From the NCBI GenBank assembly GCA_000467715.1, contig AJFK01000780.1, positions 62,001 to 126,000 of the forward strand: a DNA stretch of 64,000 nucleotides, read 5' to 3'. Positions 1 through 11,809 of this stretch are shown one piece after another (the first letter of the stretch is position 1; each line of letters begins with the position of its first letter). A program made the translations under genes and the position numbers. The notes beneath the pieces are model-generated. The model worked only from the letters and a program-made list of their open reading frames with translations. It was not told the origin of the DNA and searched no databases. This stretch comes from Hysterium pulicare CBS 123377. Its lineage: Eukaryota; Ascomycota; Dothideomycetes; Hysteriales; Hysteriaceae.

Positions 1-358
1 ATACATCAAGCCATCATGCGCTGGACCATAATCCGGGAGCTTTGCAGTCTCGATGCTCAGCTCCCCAGACTCTCAAAACTCAGCACACACTATTGGGAAA
101 TGTCGGTTTTCTGGTCTGTAAGGCTCCGTATTGGTGATCATGACCTGGCTCTACAACCGCCAATAGCTGTGGGAGGGAAATCGAATTCAAGGCTATAGGA
201 GCTTCATTGCAGTAGGCCCAGTCTCTCTATATTGAGGATAATAATGATTATTAGCACCAGATAATACCCTTCTCCAGCTCCTCCATCTTCCAATTTGGCA
301 ATTCATTCTATTATGAAGATACATGATACTGTAAACCTAGTTAACGCGCTTTCGAAGG

Positions 359-558
359 TATATATAAACTACTCTTTCAAGTCTCGGTCCTCTCCCTTTC
401 TTCTTTACACAACTCTTCAGCGCAGAAGAACCAAATAATTACCCCTCTTAAGTCACAAGATGGTTGCGTTTACGAAGAGCACCTCGAGCGGGGTCGTGGC
501 TCTTCAATTCAGAACTATCAGAGACTCTATGGGCGTGCGTTTGTGCTGTGGGACTTGA
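359..558 (+). promoter_or_regulatory. Promoter-like block A with 32-codon ORF
   Basis: A TATATATAAA box (359-368) is followed by a pyrimidine-rich leader and a first ATG at 460, which opens a 32-codon frame ending at 558. Further down (about 715-760) one frame reads DVDDSHHLEV. It is the first of five similarly organised blocks. The product, if any, is unknown. Confidence 0.45.
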
Positions 559-930
559 TATGGATAATCAAAGAAATGTCAACATCATAATCATGACCGT
601 GGGAAGGGGTTCCAATATCAGTGATGATGGAGTACGGGCATGGCTCGTTGTTCTGGATGGCCGAAAGAGGCGTGTGCTGGGGAGGGGTTGAGAAGTGACC
701 ACCGCGGAAGTAAAGAACTATGTCGATGTTGATGATTCCCATCACCTCGAGGTGATGCAAATCATGTTTTACAACTGCGATGCTGAAATTAAGTTAGAGA
801 CTTCTAGTTGCCAGGAATGGTATCATGGCGAGCTTACCATGTCCGGGGGTTGGGATGAGGGCGCCGGGGGAAGGGGAAGGTGGCATGTGGAATGGGGTGA
901 CACTCCCCGAGGACTTCTTTCATCTATGGC

Positions 931-1098
931 TATATAAATATATTTCTTCCCCTCATCTCTATGTTTTCTTCTTTTTCCATACACCCCAATAAACTGGCAA
1001 AGAAGCCAAAACGGCCACATTCGAGTATCATATGTCGGTTTCATCAAGGAACCCGTGATTGAAACTATGGTGCTTTCATTCGCATGAACACAGAAAAT
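931..1098 (+). promoter_or_regulatory. Promoter-like block B
   Basis: A TATATAAATA box at 931 is followed by a C/T-rich leader and an ATG at 1032 with only 8 codons before a stop. The 12-mer AACACAGAAAAT at 1087-1098 recurs at the equivalent place in block D. A frame near 1337-1366 reads HYDDYHHHPA, resembling the Asp/His stretches of blocks A and C. Confidence 0.4.
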
Positions 1099-1492
1099 TC
1101 CATGTGCTGGCTTCTTCTTTGCGAAGCTATCCTCAAATTGTTCATCATGTCTCCATCTTCTCCCAAGGTATGGTTGAGAGGCTGGACGCGGAAGTGAATA
1201 ATGAATTTGGAATGGGTAATATGGTCTCTCTTTAACTGGGCTGATACCTCCATCCCATGGATTGTCTTGTGTTTGTCCGGGCTCCTAACAAGCAATTGAG
1301 AGTCGAATGATGTTGGGGGTGGATAGATATGAGCGGAGACATTATGATGATTATCATCATCATCCAGCCGTGCTGAAAAGTATCGATACCGTCGAATCTG
1401 ATAACGGCACTTCTAATTCCCTAGTCAAGTTAGTCATAGTATGCATAGAGGATCATGTGAATCTTTCCAAACTAACTCCCTTCCTCCACACC

Positions 1493-1973
1493 TACATAAA
1501 CCCCTCGACGTCCTGTCTTCATTTTTCACTCCCACCACATTCCCCCGCGGAGAATCAGACACCCATCCTACGCTTAAATGCGTCGTCTACATGCGTGGGT
1601 CCGTACGAACCATGTCTCCTCTTTGGATCCATGTCTCACTGTGATCATACAGATCAAGCGCTCGTGGTCGTGGCTGTGGAAGAAAAAGCTGAGCGGTAAC
1701 AGTTCAAATGTGATAGCCATTGGGAAACCTGAACTCAAGATGATCAGACTCTACAATGGTAGTTCGAACGCACTATGGACTGGGTTGGAAAACCAAAAGC
1801 GTCCGAAAAAAGACCATGGGTGGAGGAAGGTGTTGGGATTCTGGTCGGCAGGTCGAGCGGCTCCGGTAGGAAGAGGTGATGTCTATGATGATGGCCATCA
1901 TCAATGCTTGATGATAGGCACAAGACATTTGAGCCTGCGGAGGCGATCCAGATACCTTCAGGATCCACGCTGA
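1493..1973 (+). promoter_or_regulatory. Promoter-like block C with 131-codon ORF
   Basis: A TACATAAA box (1493-1500) and a long C/T-rich leader precede an ATG at 1578. That ATG opens a 131-codon frame to 1973, containing KVLGFWSAGR and then VYDDGHHQC. It is the longest open frame among the blocks. It matches no family I recognise and may be partly chance. Confidence 0.35.
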
Positions 1974-2029
1974 AGCCAATTGGATCACGTCACATGCCTC
2001 ATCTCCTAATGCTCGGGTAACCTAAGATC

Positions 2030-2228
2030 TATATAAACCACTCCTCCTCTCTAGTTCTTCCATTTTCCCTCACACCACCATCTCCTGCGAGACTCACATT
2101 GGCACATTGGCACATCGAAGATTTTGATGGTGGTCACTAAAATGCCACAGACTTGTGGAAGATGCTGTGTCCCTGGAGTCATCTCGAATCCAAACACAGA
2201 AAATGTGTTTGCCCAGTCCCCACTGTGA
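2030..2228 (+). promoter_or_regulatory. Promoter-like block D with 33-codon Cys-containing ORF
   Basis: A TATATAAA box (2030-2037) and a pyrimidine-rich leader precede an ATG at 2127, opening a 33-codon frame that ends at 2228 and contains CGRCC. The leader carries a short direct repeat (CACATTGG twice, 2095-2110). The 12-mer shared with block B lies at 2193-2204. A frame near 2510-2560 reads RGDDWHYLYHCHFC. Confidence 0.4.
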
Positions 2229-2805
2229 TAGATCATACTCTCGGCGCTGCAGCCGCTCAACAAGCTGTCAGCGACAGAAATGTTAATTCGCTTGGAGCTT
2301 TTGGTATGGATACAATCACATCGTCGCTATCAGCGCGAATGCTTCTGTGCTGTGCTTCGTCCGGGTGGTTCAAGCACTGGGAAGAAGGCGAACTGATGGC
2401 CGTTTGGAGGACTTGGATGAAACCACTTCGATGGGTTAGCGGACACAGGAGGCGATGGTGTGTAGTAGTGATGCCTTTCATTACCCTCTCTTGCTCCACG
2501 GCATGGCATACTCGTGGTGATGATTGGCACTACCTATATCATTGCCATTTCTGCAACCTCTTGAGACTTAGTGCAGCTCCTAACCATGATACTATCTCCA
2601 TGAAATTGGTAGGTTGATATGTCCATATCCTGCAGCTCCCTTACGGAGTGATAGGGGACTGGGATGTGGTAGAGCTCTTATCCTTGGTGGGTTGGGTAAA
2701 ATTTCATCTGTGAGTGACGTGAAGGTCGACATGATAGGTAAGCGCGGTTTATAGTCATGATTGACTCACATGACACATAGTGCTCACTTTTCCTTCCTGT
2801 TCTGA

Positions 2806-3206
2806 TATATAAAGTACCCTACCCTCCATCTTCTCTTCCTCACTACAATTTTTTAGGGAGTTCCGAAATACCACTTACCGGAACACAATATTTCAATTCC
2901 AGAAAGGTGCGTCGCGGGCAAGTCATGGCGGTCCCGCACTATGGCAATATTCGTCCCTCATGCGGCATCTTCTATCCTCCGGAACTGCCTATGGGTATTC
3001 ATAAACATCAAAACAAAGGAGTCATGACCTCAAATGCAGATATGAGGCGAAGGGAAGTTGGGAGTTACGGAACTATGCTTAGAGGAATGTTCAAAATTCG
3101 AACCGTGAAGCAATCCATGCTGTGCTCGCCTGGAACATTCAACAGAGTTGCGGAAAAAGCTTACATGAGTGCTAGCGGGCGTGCATGCGCGGGTGGTGTG
3201 AGCTAA
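2806..3206 (+). promoter_or_regulatory. Promoter-like block E with 99-codon ORF
   Basis: A TATATAAA box (2806-2813) is followed by a C/T-rich leader. An open frame runs 2907-3206; its first plain ATG by analogy with the other blocks is 2924. No signal peptide or domain is evident. It is the most divergent of the five blocks and lacks a clear Asp/His stretch. Confidence 0.35.
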
Positions 3207-3974
3207 GGCAGTAGTGAAGAGCTTGAGGTCTCTGTATTGACGAGGAGAATCGCTATCGTTCAGTAGTGATAGGTATGAGTGTACAAGTGATGGATTACAT
3301 TCAACACTGCCGAATCCTAGGTCAGCGACAGAAGGTATGGTCGCTTCAGTTTGTCCCTTGTTGGAATATTCTAGTCCTATGAGCAAACATCAGCAGCAAA
3401 CAGTGATGATGGGCTATATCAACTCACCAATATCCTTCATCAAGGAATCACGGCTTCCAAACCAACATCCCTCTAATGCCTGTGTGAACCGGTGCTTACA
3501 TTCTCTTTCTTTCCTCGCAGCTTCCACGCCTGTGTCTTTTATTACCGCGCTGCCCTACATTGCATGTGCTGGCTGCTCCGGCGCACATCCTCAATCAATA
3601 CAATATGGAGCTGATGCGCATGGATCCGTGAGAGATAGAGAACCTATGAGGGGGTGGAAGAGATCAGTTCAGTCAGTACAAGCCGGTTGCGCTCTGCGGC
3701 CATTCGGAAAGGACAGTGAAGGCTCGTGGGGCATTTGCGGTATGGTGCAACGAGACTCTGCTATGATTGATAGATCTGACTATAACATCATCTCAACCCA
3801 AGTTCTCGGAAGCCGCAAGCGACAAGATGAATATTAAAGTACATTACTCCGAGCTGTATCTTACATCTCTATCATTACCTCGTCTTATTCAAGTGTATCA
3901 TCTCTCCGTTTTCCTAGCCAACTTTCCCGGGATATACAACTCATCTTTCTTTGACCACTCTTGCTTGTGGTTCT

Positions 3975-6698
3975 TCATCCGACGTACTTTCCGCCGCAAT
4001 AAACGCAAACATCACAAGCCGCAAATAGGATCTGAGCTAACGTTATCGAGGGTCGACGGTCTTTGTCCTGTTTATCGCCATTTTCAATCGCAGGACTGTT
4101 CGTTGCGGCTCCTTCATTCTCCGTCAAAGTCCCATTCTCTTCGGCACTCGCGACATGCTGGGCATCAGTCATATCTACGTCGTTCTCGATGCGGGTGGGA
4201 GGTTCTTGGTTTTTATCTTTCCAATCCTCTCTCGCCACAAACTCTTCGCTTAGGAATTGTTTTCCGCAAATGCCACAGTATTTCGAGATGCCGGGAGCTT
4301 GAATGGCAAGGAACGTCAAACCGCAACGACCTGATGCTGAGTTAGGAGAAGCTCTGAATTGAGTGGTGATATATGTGCTTACTAAATTGATGCCCTCTGG
4401 AGCACCTCGCCCACTCCAGACTCTCAAGTTCCACAGTACTGTCGCACATATCGCACCTCTCAACCTCCACATCCGTACCGTCCGCGACGGGCTGTCCACC
4501 GATCTCGTGAAGCTTCAAGATAACCATGGACACGTTGGCAAGTATTCTCTTGCTCAAGTGACTTCTTTCGGAGAGCCATATGGGTAGCTTCTGGATCTCG
4601 CTAGCTAAACGGAGGGTTATCATGAGGTGCTGGAGCTCTGTGGATCGGTTTGGCGAGCAAACAGTAGATATCAGGATATTATATCGGTGCTTCAGGATGA
4701 TTCCAGTGAAATAGGCCCTCTTTTTGAAAGATGCAATCATAGAGTATGCGTTTGTCGTTTCCAGCGGTGCACTGAAAGTAGTTAAAAAAATAGATCTCAC
4801 GGAAGGTGGTCTCGAGAGACATACCTAGTGGTCGTCGCATCTGTAGGTGCAGTTATCTCTTCAGACGGAAATGACGGAAATGAGGCAAGCATATCTTCTA
4901 GTATCTTTTCTTTTGATGCGGCAGCTTCGTCTTCCGTTTCTGAATTATTCTCAAACCACTTCCTTATGCTGAACAATATCGCTTCCGCACTTATATCTAC
5001 TAGGAGTTAGCTGGTCAGAAAGATGCTATTGCGTACCACCTACTTGAGATTCTGTCGGCGCTCGGAAAGTCAAGCTCTCCGCTCCCGCCCGTCCTGTTGA
5101 TCGCAACTGTGCACTTCTGATCGGCAAGTGTGATATACTCAAGCATGTCTGTGGGATGTAGAGTAAAACATATTGCAATATAATCGCACATTGGGGACGA
5201 GGCTAGTCCCCAGACTTTCGCAAGTGCATTTCCCGCCAAATCGTAACTGGCGCTGAACAATGCTTGGGCTTCCTGGATTTGAGCTTGCCATGATGGAGAC
5301 GGCAAAGCGGAAAGCTCGCGCCCTGACAGCTTCAGACCAGTAGTCTGAGCTCTTGGACTGGAAAGGAGAGAAGCAAAATATACTCGTCTGTCATGGGGTA
5401 TTCGGATGTCGAATGCAACACCTAAGAAGATTAGATTCCTATTTGTAGTACTCGTTCAACACTTAGCTGACTCCATGATCGAGACCTACCTGATATCATA
5501 TCCCAGCGCCCATCAAGATGATGACTTGCCGACTCCAGCAGTGAGGTATCTTTCGAAGACACAGCACAACAAAAAACACGGTCTTGAGAGAAAATGACGA
5601 GAAACATGGGCTCCTGATTATCCCTCTGGGGACACCATTTCAGGGTGCCAGTGTGTCGCAGTTGCACCTTCAGAATGGTTGTGTCTTCATTACCAAAACT
5701 AATACGTGTACCATTCCCTGGGTCATCGTTGACTTCAGGGTACATGAATAGCCTTCTGGTGCGCACTTCGGTATTAGTTGCATACGCCAGAACGGATTCT
5801 AAGCAACCCCGCTTGGACCCTGCCCAAGGGCTCCAAGCGAGATGGCTAATATGTCTTTGCTCGTGCAAGAATTCGTCAAAGATACCTGGGTGGTTAATCC
5901 CAGCAGCAGAGTCAGGTGACACCAAAAAATGGGTGATAACTTTGGCTGTCCAGGCCTCACTCGAGGAGAAGGCTTCATGGGGTGACTGAATTGATACGAC
6001 AGCGACCTGATTATCATCATTAGCAACTGCTATCGCGAAAGTCCCCCAGTGTAATCTAGTCCCGATCGTGCTGGTTGGTTCGAAGGCGAACGCGCATGGA
6101 CTCCAAGAGAATGCACGGATACGGTGGCGAAGCCTTCTCTTAGCTTTGCGAGCGGCTCCGACTTGGATCGGTCCATCTTGACTAAGGTTCTCAAAATATT
6201 GATCCAGGGCATTATTGACGATCAGAACTCGTCGCCAGCATGGTACCTTCGTAGGATTGGACTCCGCAGCCCATATTGAGAGGACCAAGTTGGATGTCAA
6301 CACGCCCAAAGCACATCTCCTGTGCTTGGCTATTCCTGGAGGCGACCATTCGAGTCTAACCGCAGAGCTAGAAGATATTTCTTCCCCGACAGAAAATGTT
6401 TTAAAAGGCGCGATGTCCCGATACGGAAGCTCGTCTTCGGTGAAAAGGCTGGTCAGGATAGGTATAGTGTTCCATGGAGGAGTTTGAGGTGATGTTTCTC
6501 TCTCTGAATCTCTAGATGATTCGGGGGTTGGGATCTGTGAGAAAACCTTCAGCTCTAGGTGAGTTTTTGAAGGATTGTGTAGGACCGTACCAGCAGCTCA
6601 ACCTTGTCGTCTGCTGCAAGCGCAATGAAACCATCTTGGGACCAGACAATACAATCTAAGGCCGAGGGCCAGCTGTTGAGCTCTGTCGTCCCTAACAT
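3975..6698 (-). CDS. Transcription factor IIIC subunit (GTF3C4/Sfc9-like), TFIIIC_delta + zf-TFIIIC
   Basis: Predicted 822-residue nuclear subunit of TFIIIC, which recruits RNA polymerase III to tRNA-type promoters. Introns lie at 4337-4382, 4772-4824, 5000-5043, 5422-5489 and 6547-6590; the exons sum to an exact frame. The start is supported by ELNSWPSALDCIVWSQDG right after the initiator Met, typical of the TFIIIC_delta N-terminal beta-propeller region. The C-terminal ~180 residues hold the putative TFIIIC zinc finger: CDMC, then CSRGHQF, CGLTF, YCGICG and a final CDVCVYCGGK. One acceptor (near 5000) is ambiguous by three bases, TAG|TAG, changing one residue only. Family naming of the fungal orthologue is inferred from human GTF3C4 and S. 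pombe Sfc9. It runs in the same direction as ALG1 upstream. Confidence 0.85.
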
Positions 6699-6930
6699 TG
6701 ATCTAGTGAAGGTATGTCTAGCATGTTAGCACTATATCATGACAGCTGCCTATATATAGATCCTTTGTTGTTGTCAATGTTCCAAGGTTGAAGATGGAAT
6801 TCCTCGCCGACGTTAAGCCGCGACTCGGGTTTCCACCCCACATTTTACAGCATGACTCAATCATTATCACACAACTGTTTGGGTATATAAGACCATGTTT
6901 TTCCTATATCCCGGCTATAGAATTGCGCCA

Positions 6931-8495
6931 TCACTTGACGAGACTAAATAGCTTCCCGGCGACTTTGTTCCACTCATCATCCCAGCGGTACTCGCTCTCC
7001 TTTAGAGCGCCTTCCTTCAAAATAGGAAGCATCCCGTCCTTATCCTCAAAAAGATTAACTAGAAGATTTGAAAGAGTCTGAGAGCTCTCGAACCCTTGCC
7101 CATTCACTCCTTCTTTCACGAGCTCGGGCCATGCCTCGAACTTGCTCCATCCAACGACCGGTAGGCCAGCTCCAAACATGTCGACCACTTTCATAGGAAG
7201 ATCAACTCCAGAAGATGATGTGTGTAAAGAGACGCCTAAATCGGCGGATCCTAAAAGTAAAGCGTAGTCTTCCGGTGTGAGCCAGGCGGTACGGATGACA
7301 ACGTTCAAAAGTTTCTTTTCTTGGTTCAATGCTCGAACCTTGGAGAGATAGTGTTCTTTTAGTGGACCTTTGCCAGTGATGATAGCCAAGATTTTCGGTA
7401 GCTGCGGTTTCGCGGTAGCGAGCGCGGAGTAGGTACACAGAGCTTCAAGGAAGACCGAGAAGTCTTCATCTGCAGTCCAAGAGGTTGAGCTTACGATCAG
7501 CCTCCAAGGGCTTTTGGCGTGCTGTGATAGATCAGCTGCATATTGTGCAGTGTCTGGCAGGCGTGAGAGAAGCTTCGACCGTGCTTGCGGGCTGAGAGGT
7601 TTAAACAGTGCTGCCGGCCGATCATGGAGAACTAAAGCCTTGATCCCATATTTTTCTTTGAGTACGCGGGCCATTGCACTCGTAACAGTGAAGTGAGCAG
7701 AGGCAAAGCGCGAGTAGAAATTCTCATACAAGGATGCAATCATGACTAGCGGGTGTCGGGGACCAAGTTTAAGAGCCAGAATAGAATAGCCAAAATTGTG
7801 CCAGTCGATGATCAGATTTGTGTTTCGGAAGAAGCAGATGAATTGAGCAATGGCCAAGGTTGGAATTGATGGGGGATTCTAATGCATTCAGTAGCTTCAA
7901 TAGCAAAGGTAATAGTTGATAATTACCTGAACAAGCATCCATTTCGCAGCCTCAGTGCGATATCCTAAGGCTCGATATAGACTCACTGCTTGAAATAGAG
8001 CTTTTAGAGGAGCGATTAGTGGGAACAACAACTTGCTACTGGAACGAAGGCGAGGTGGTATTGGCGTGATCGGTACAATGTTTATCAGTGAGTTCGATAG
8101 TACATCCGGATGAATCTCCGATTCTATGATAATACATAAGGTTGTATACGGCATCGCTCGTCTGCGTATGACTGACCTTGATAACCAATCAAATGCACGC
8201 GCATTCCATGCTTTGCGATGCTAATTGCATGATACTGCATTCGAGGGCTTCGACCAATGTCTCCGAGGACAACCACTTGGACTGATCCTGCTACTTTGGG
8301 TTTGTTGTTTGTATCTTCGCCTTCAGCCTCTGAAGTTCTGCCCTTCTTTCTGTCCACGGCCTCGAGTTTAGTGTCCGGGTGCCATGGATCATATTGACTC
8401 GGTAAGGTGAACAGAAAGAGACTGAAAAGAGAGGAGGCCAATACTACCAGGAACAGAATAATCTCGAACGCATTGGCAAAAGTGTCGTCGGACAT
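6931..8495 (-). CDS. ALG1: Chitobiosyldiphosphodolichol beta-mannosyltransferase
   Basis: ALG1 (GT33) adds the first mannose from GDP-mannose to GlcNAc2-PP-dolichol on the cytosolic face of the ER, an early step of N-glycan precursor assembly. The 487-residue model has introns at 7879-7926 and 8124-8176. An N-terminal membrane anchor (about residues 8-32) precedes [16 protein letters not shown], the family's signature near the donor-binding N-terminal lobe, and [23 protein letters not shown] follows in the middle. The C-terminal lobe has [25 protein letters not shown] and [20 protein letters not shown], the usual glycosyltransferase group 1 features. Length is normal for the family. It shares a 346-bp divergent promoter region with the zinc transporter gene. 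OST1, another N-glycosylation gene, lies at 44-46 kb. Confidence 0.95.
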
Positions 8496-8841
8496 TTTAT
8501 AGAGGAGAGAATTGGAATGTTTCGATGATCAAATTGGGTGCTGATGTGGTGTTCAGAAGTACGCCACACTTGTTCGAATCAACCAATTAAGTAAGCGATG
8601 GACGAAAGCGGACCCCTGAAATGGAGACGTTAACCACGAAACATCCCCAGAACGGTCCAACACCCTGTTTCTCGCTGCTTTACGCCTGAATCACCGTTGA
8701 CGCAGCCCTAGCCATTCACTGAAGCCGCATATTCACCCGGGTTTGGTTGATTAAAACATTACGCATGCATCCTGTCTCTCTCACAAGCGACTCGCCCAGG
8801 AGGTAGTCGCACCGCTATATCTGTCGAGGTACTACCTGCCC
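8496..8841. promoter_or_regulatory. Divergent intergenic region, ALG1 / zinc transporter
   Basis: These 346 bp separate the start codons of ALG1 (-) and the Msc2-like gene (+), so they presumably carry both promoters. No clear TATA box is visible on either side. I see no repeat or RNA gene. Confidence 0.5.
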
Positions 8842-11809
8842 ATGACCTCTACTTACGCACTCCCTCTGAACAGTGGCAGTCACACCCACAGTCATGGACA
8901 TTCACGCTCTCACAATCGCATCTTCCCTTCAGAACGGCCTCCGTCCTGGATTGGCCAAATCAGCGGTGCTTCCCTGAAGAAAACCCCCTCGAATCCTACA
9001 AACAGCCTCCACAATCACGAGTATTCTCATTCGGCGTGGAACACTCAATTGGACAACCAATTTGTTGCGCCGGATATTGAAAGTCACGAACTTACCCACG
9101 ATCGCTCCCATTCCTTGGACCATAATTTTGCCTTCGATCCCACTATGGGTAGACCGGCTATGGGGAGACGTCGAGGGGAGTCGGACTTGGGTCGACCTCC
9201 AACACAAAAGAGTAATACAACAAACAAGTTTGGGATTTCCACGATAGAAGAGGCCACTACGCCTGCTCTCGAATCATCGACGTATGCTTTGCCTCTTTTT
9301 ACCTCCTCAGACGTACGCTCATTGTAAACAGATCATGGTTAGCATTGCCAGAGGCGCTAACCGCAGTTCTTCTTCCTCTACCTTACCTCCTTGCCTCATT
9401 AGCATATCCGGTCGTCGCTGTCTCCCCTCCTATCCTGGACACGGCAGCTGTGGGCACCCATGAACGACTCCTTCGGACCGTCGTGACGAAGACCACCTCC
9501 TTCCCGCGCAGTTCTCCTCTCATACAGGCATGTACGCTATCTTCGACAACGTTGATTCTAGTTGGCGTATTGGCCTGGATACAACCATCAGACGAGCCGT
9601 TGGACCGAAGGAAGGCCAGCTCCTCGAGCATCGGACAGTCAAGGTCAATAGGGAATCTGGCTTCAAAGACAGGTTCGCTTTGGCGCATTGGAAGCCGAAT
9701 TTTGAGTGTTCTGCTCCCGTTTTATGCGGCAATGCAACTAGGAGGTCCCAGGACAGCTCTTATACTGTTAGCGGTAGTAGCCGCAGGGATTGGAGCTGTG
9801 GATTCCAGGCCAATAAAACATACAATTTGGGATCCTTTGAAGCGGTCGATTCGGACACGAAAAGCTACATGCGGAGTTCTTCTGCTCGGTATGTTTTGCG
9901 ACTTTCTCGACGCTTCCGCTAGCAGATATGCTCTTTTCTTAGGCCACCTTGCCATGGCCATTTCCGTACTAGCAATTCCTCCACCTCTGCCTACCATAGA
10001 CTGGTCATTGTTGACAGGCTTAAAGGGTAGGTCAGCCTCCTCGGGCGAGCAGAATGGCCACTTGGATGCACACCAGTCTGGCCGAGTATCGCTTCCTAAG
10101 CCGAAATCACCTCTGATCTCATCATCGGAAGATACCGTACTAACTCTCATGGCTGGTATTGTGCTCAGCGTCATGACAATTGTACTCTCAATTATCTGTC
10201 AAACATCACCTCCCATATCTGCCCAAGCCATCTTCTTCTCAACTCTTACCGTGGCATCAGCAACCGCGCTGATTTTCTTTTCCCTGCCTACTGCTTTACG
10301 ATCGCAGCATAAATATGGCCTCGCTATAGGATACATATTGACAGCTGGGTTTGGGTACTTGCACAGTACTAGAATAATCTGGGAAGGTTTTCCGTACATA
10401 CCACTGCTATGTGCGCTGTCTTTTGCGGCTATCGCGTTTGATACTACAGCATCTATCTCAAAGCATGCAAGTCATAGCCACGGCCACAGCCACAGCAACA
10501 GCCATTGCCATAGTCACAAACACCATCATCACATTCATTCACATGGTGATCATTCAAGGATATCCGGATATTTGATCTCGAAGACCAAGCCAGGATCGAT
10601 TCTTCATAGCATTATGATCGAGAAAGATTCCCGTCGGATCGCATACTTCGGAATGTAAGTCTTTATCGTTCTATATAGTCTACAGTTCACTAGCTAATGA
10701 CACGTTTAAACATCAGACTCAATCTCGCCTTTATGCTTGTTCAATTCTTCTACGGCTTCGTCAGCGGGTCCCTAGGTTTGCTCACAGATAGTATCCACAT
10801 GCTCTTCGATTGCGCCGGGCTCGCAGTAGGACTAGCCGCAGCCGTCATGAGCAAATGGCCATCGAACGTCCGCTTTCCTTACGGCTATGGTAAGGTCGAT
10901 ACGCTTTCTGGCTTCGCCAACGGTATTTTCCTCATGCTTGTGAGCGTGGAGATTGTCTTCGATGCTTTTGAAAGACTATGGGAGGGTCACGAACTCCACC
11001 GCCTCAACGAACTCCTCATCGTCAGCGTCCTTGGCTTTTTGGTTAACATCGTTGGGCTAACAGCCTTTGGACACGCCCATCATGGACATGGGCATGACGA
11101 TGGCCATGATCACGGAGGCCATTCCCACTCTCACGACAATGAAAATATGCAAGGCATCTTCCTGCATATCATGGCCGACGCTCTAGGATCCGTCGCTGTT
11201 ATCATATCCACCCTTCTGACCAAATTCTATGGCTGGTCAGGATGGGATCCGATCGCATCCTGCATCATCGCTATCCTCATCTTCCTTTCCGCACTACCTC
11301 TCGTAAAAAGCTCGGGAATGCGCCTACTGTTATCTCTCCCAGCAGACGTAGAATATGGCCTCCGCAACACCTTACAAGAGCTGAGCTCCTTAAGAGGAAT
11401 AGTGGGATATACAGTCCCGCGCTTCTGGCTAGAGGATGCGGGAGCCGCTCACGCCGAAGTACATGCTCATGAGCATAAGCACGACCACGATCATTGCGAT
11501 CATGGTCACTCCCATTCGCACCATTCCCACGACCATGAACATGACCACAATCATGATCACAGCCATGGCCACGATGGCCACATGCACTCACCTTCTCATG
11601 ACCACGATCATGAGCACCATGACCATCCGCCAGTCCAAAAGAAAATCCTCGGCGTCATCCACATCATAGCGTCTCGAGTTGCGGACTTGGAAGACGTGCG
11701 CGAGCGAACGGTACAATTCCTCAAGGGACGAGGCATGGATGTCGTGGTGCATGTTGAGCGAGAAGGCGAGGGAAGATGTTGGTGCGGTGGTGGGAATAAG
11801 ATGAGTTGA
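8842..11809 (+). CDS. MSC2: Msc2/ZnT5-type zinc transporter (cation diffusion facilitator)
   Basis: Predicted 951-residue multi-pass transporter moving Zn2+ into the early secretory pathway (ER/Golgi), like yeast Msc2, S. pombe Cis4 and animal ZnT5. Introns are 9282-9331 and 10655-10716. The N-terminal half has many extra hydrophobic segments, the hallmark distinguishing Msc2/ZnT5 from ordinary CDF proteins. The CDF core starts in exon 3 with [15 protein letters not shown]2 carries [12 protein letters not shown] and TM5 HIMADALGS, two HxxxD pairs forming the transport site. His-rich tracts occur at the extreme N-terminus ([13 protein letters not shown]), before exon 3, in the loop after TM4, and as a long His/Asp tract near the C-terminus (11,455-11,630). 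Family members act with a second CDF partner in yeast; none is in this window. Confidence 0.93.

Larger units (their letters stand above)
1..3974. other. Gene-poor region with five spaced promoter-like blocks
   Basis: I find no conventional protein gene here. Reading frames are short and none shows a recognisable domain. What is visible is a repeated architecture. TATA-like boxes near 359, 931, 1493, 2030 and 2806 are each followed by a C/T-rich leader and then a first ATG at 460, 1032, 1578, 2127 and 2924, that is 85-118 bp downstream. In four blocks an Asp/His-rich stretch follows some 370-490 bp after the TATA box. This looks like tandem diverged copies of a small transcription unit, either decayed or coding for very short or spliced products. 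The stretch 3300-3974 shows nothing further. Confidence 0.5.

Noticed and set aside
3337-3837. 166-codon open frame on the plus strand
   Set aside because: No domain, signal peptide or supporting splice structure; composition is not distinctive and it overlaps the expected 3' flank of the TFIIIC gene region.
11277-11591. Antisense frame opposite the zinc transporter's His-rich region
   Set aside because: It is a mirror of the His/Asp codon repeat on the coding strand and not an independent gene.
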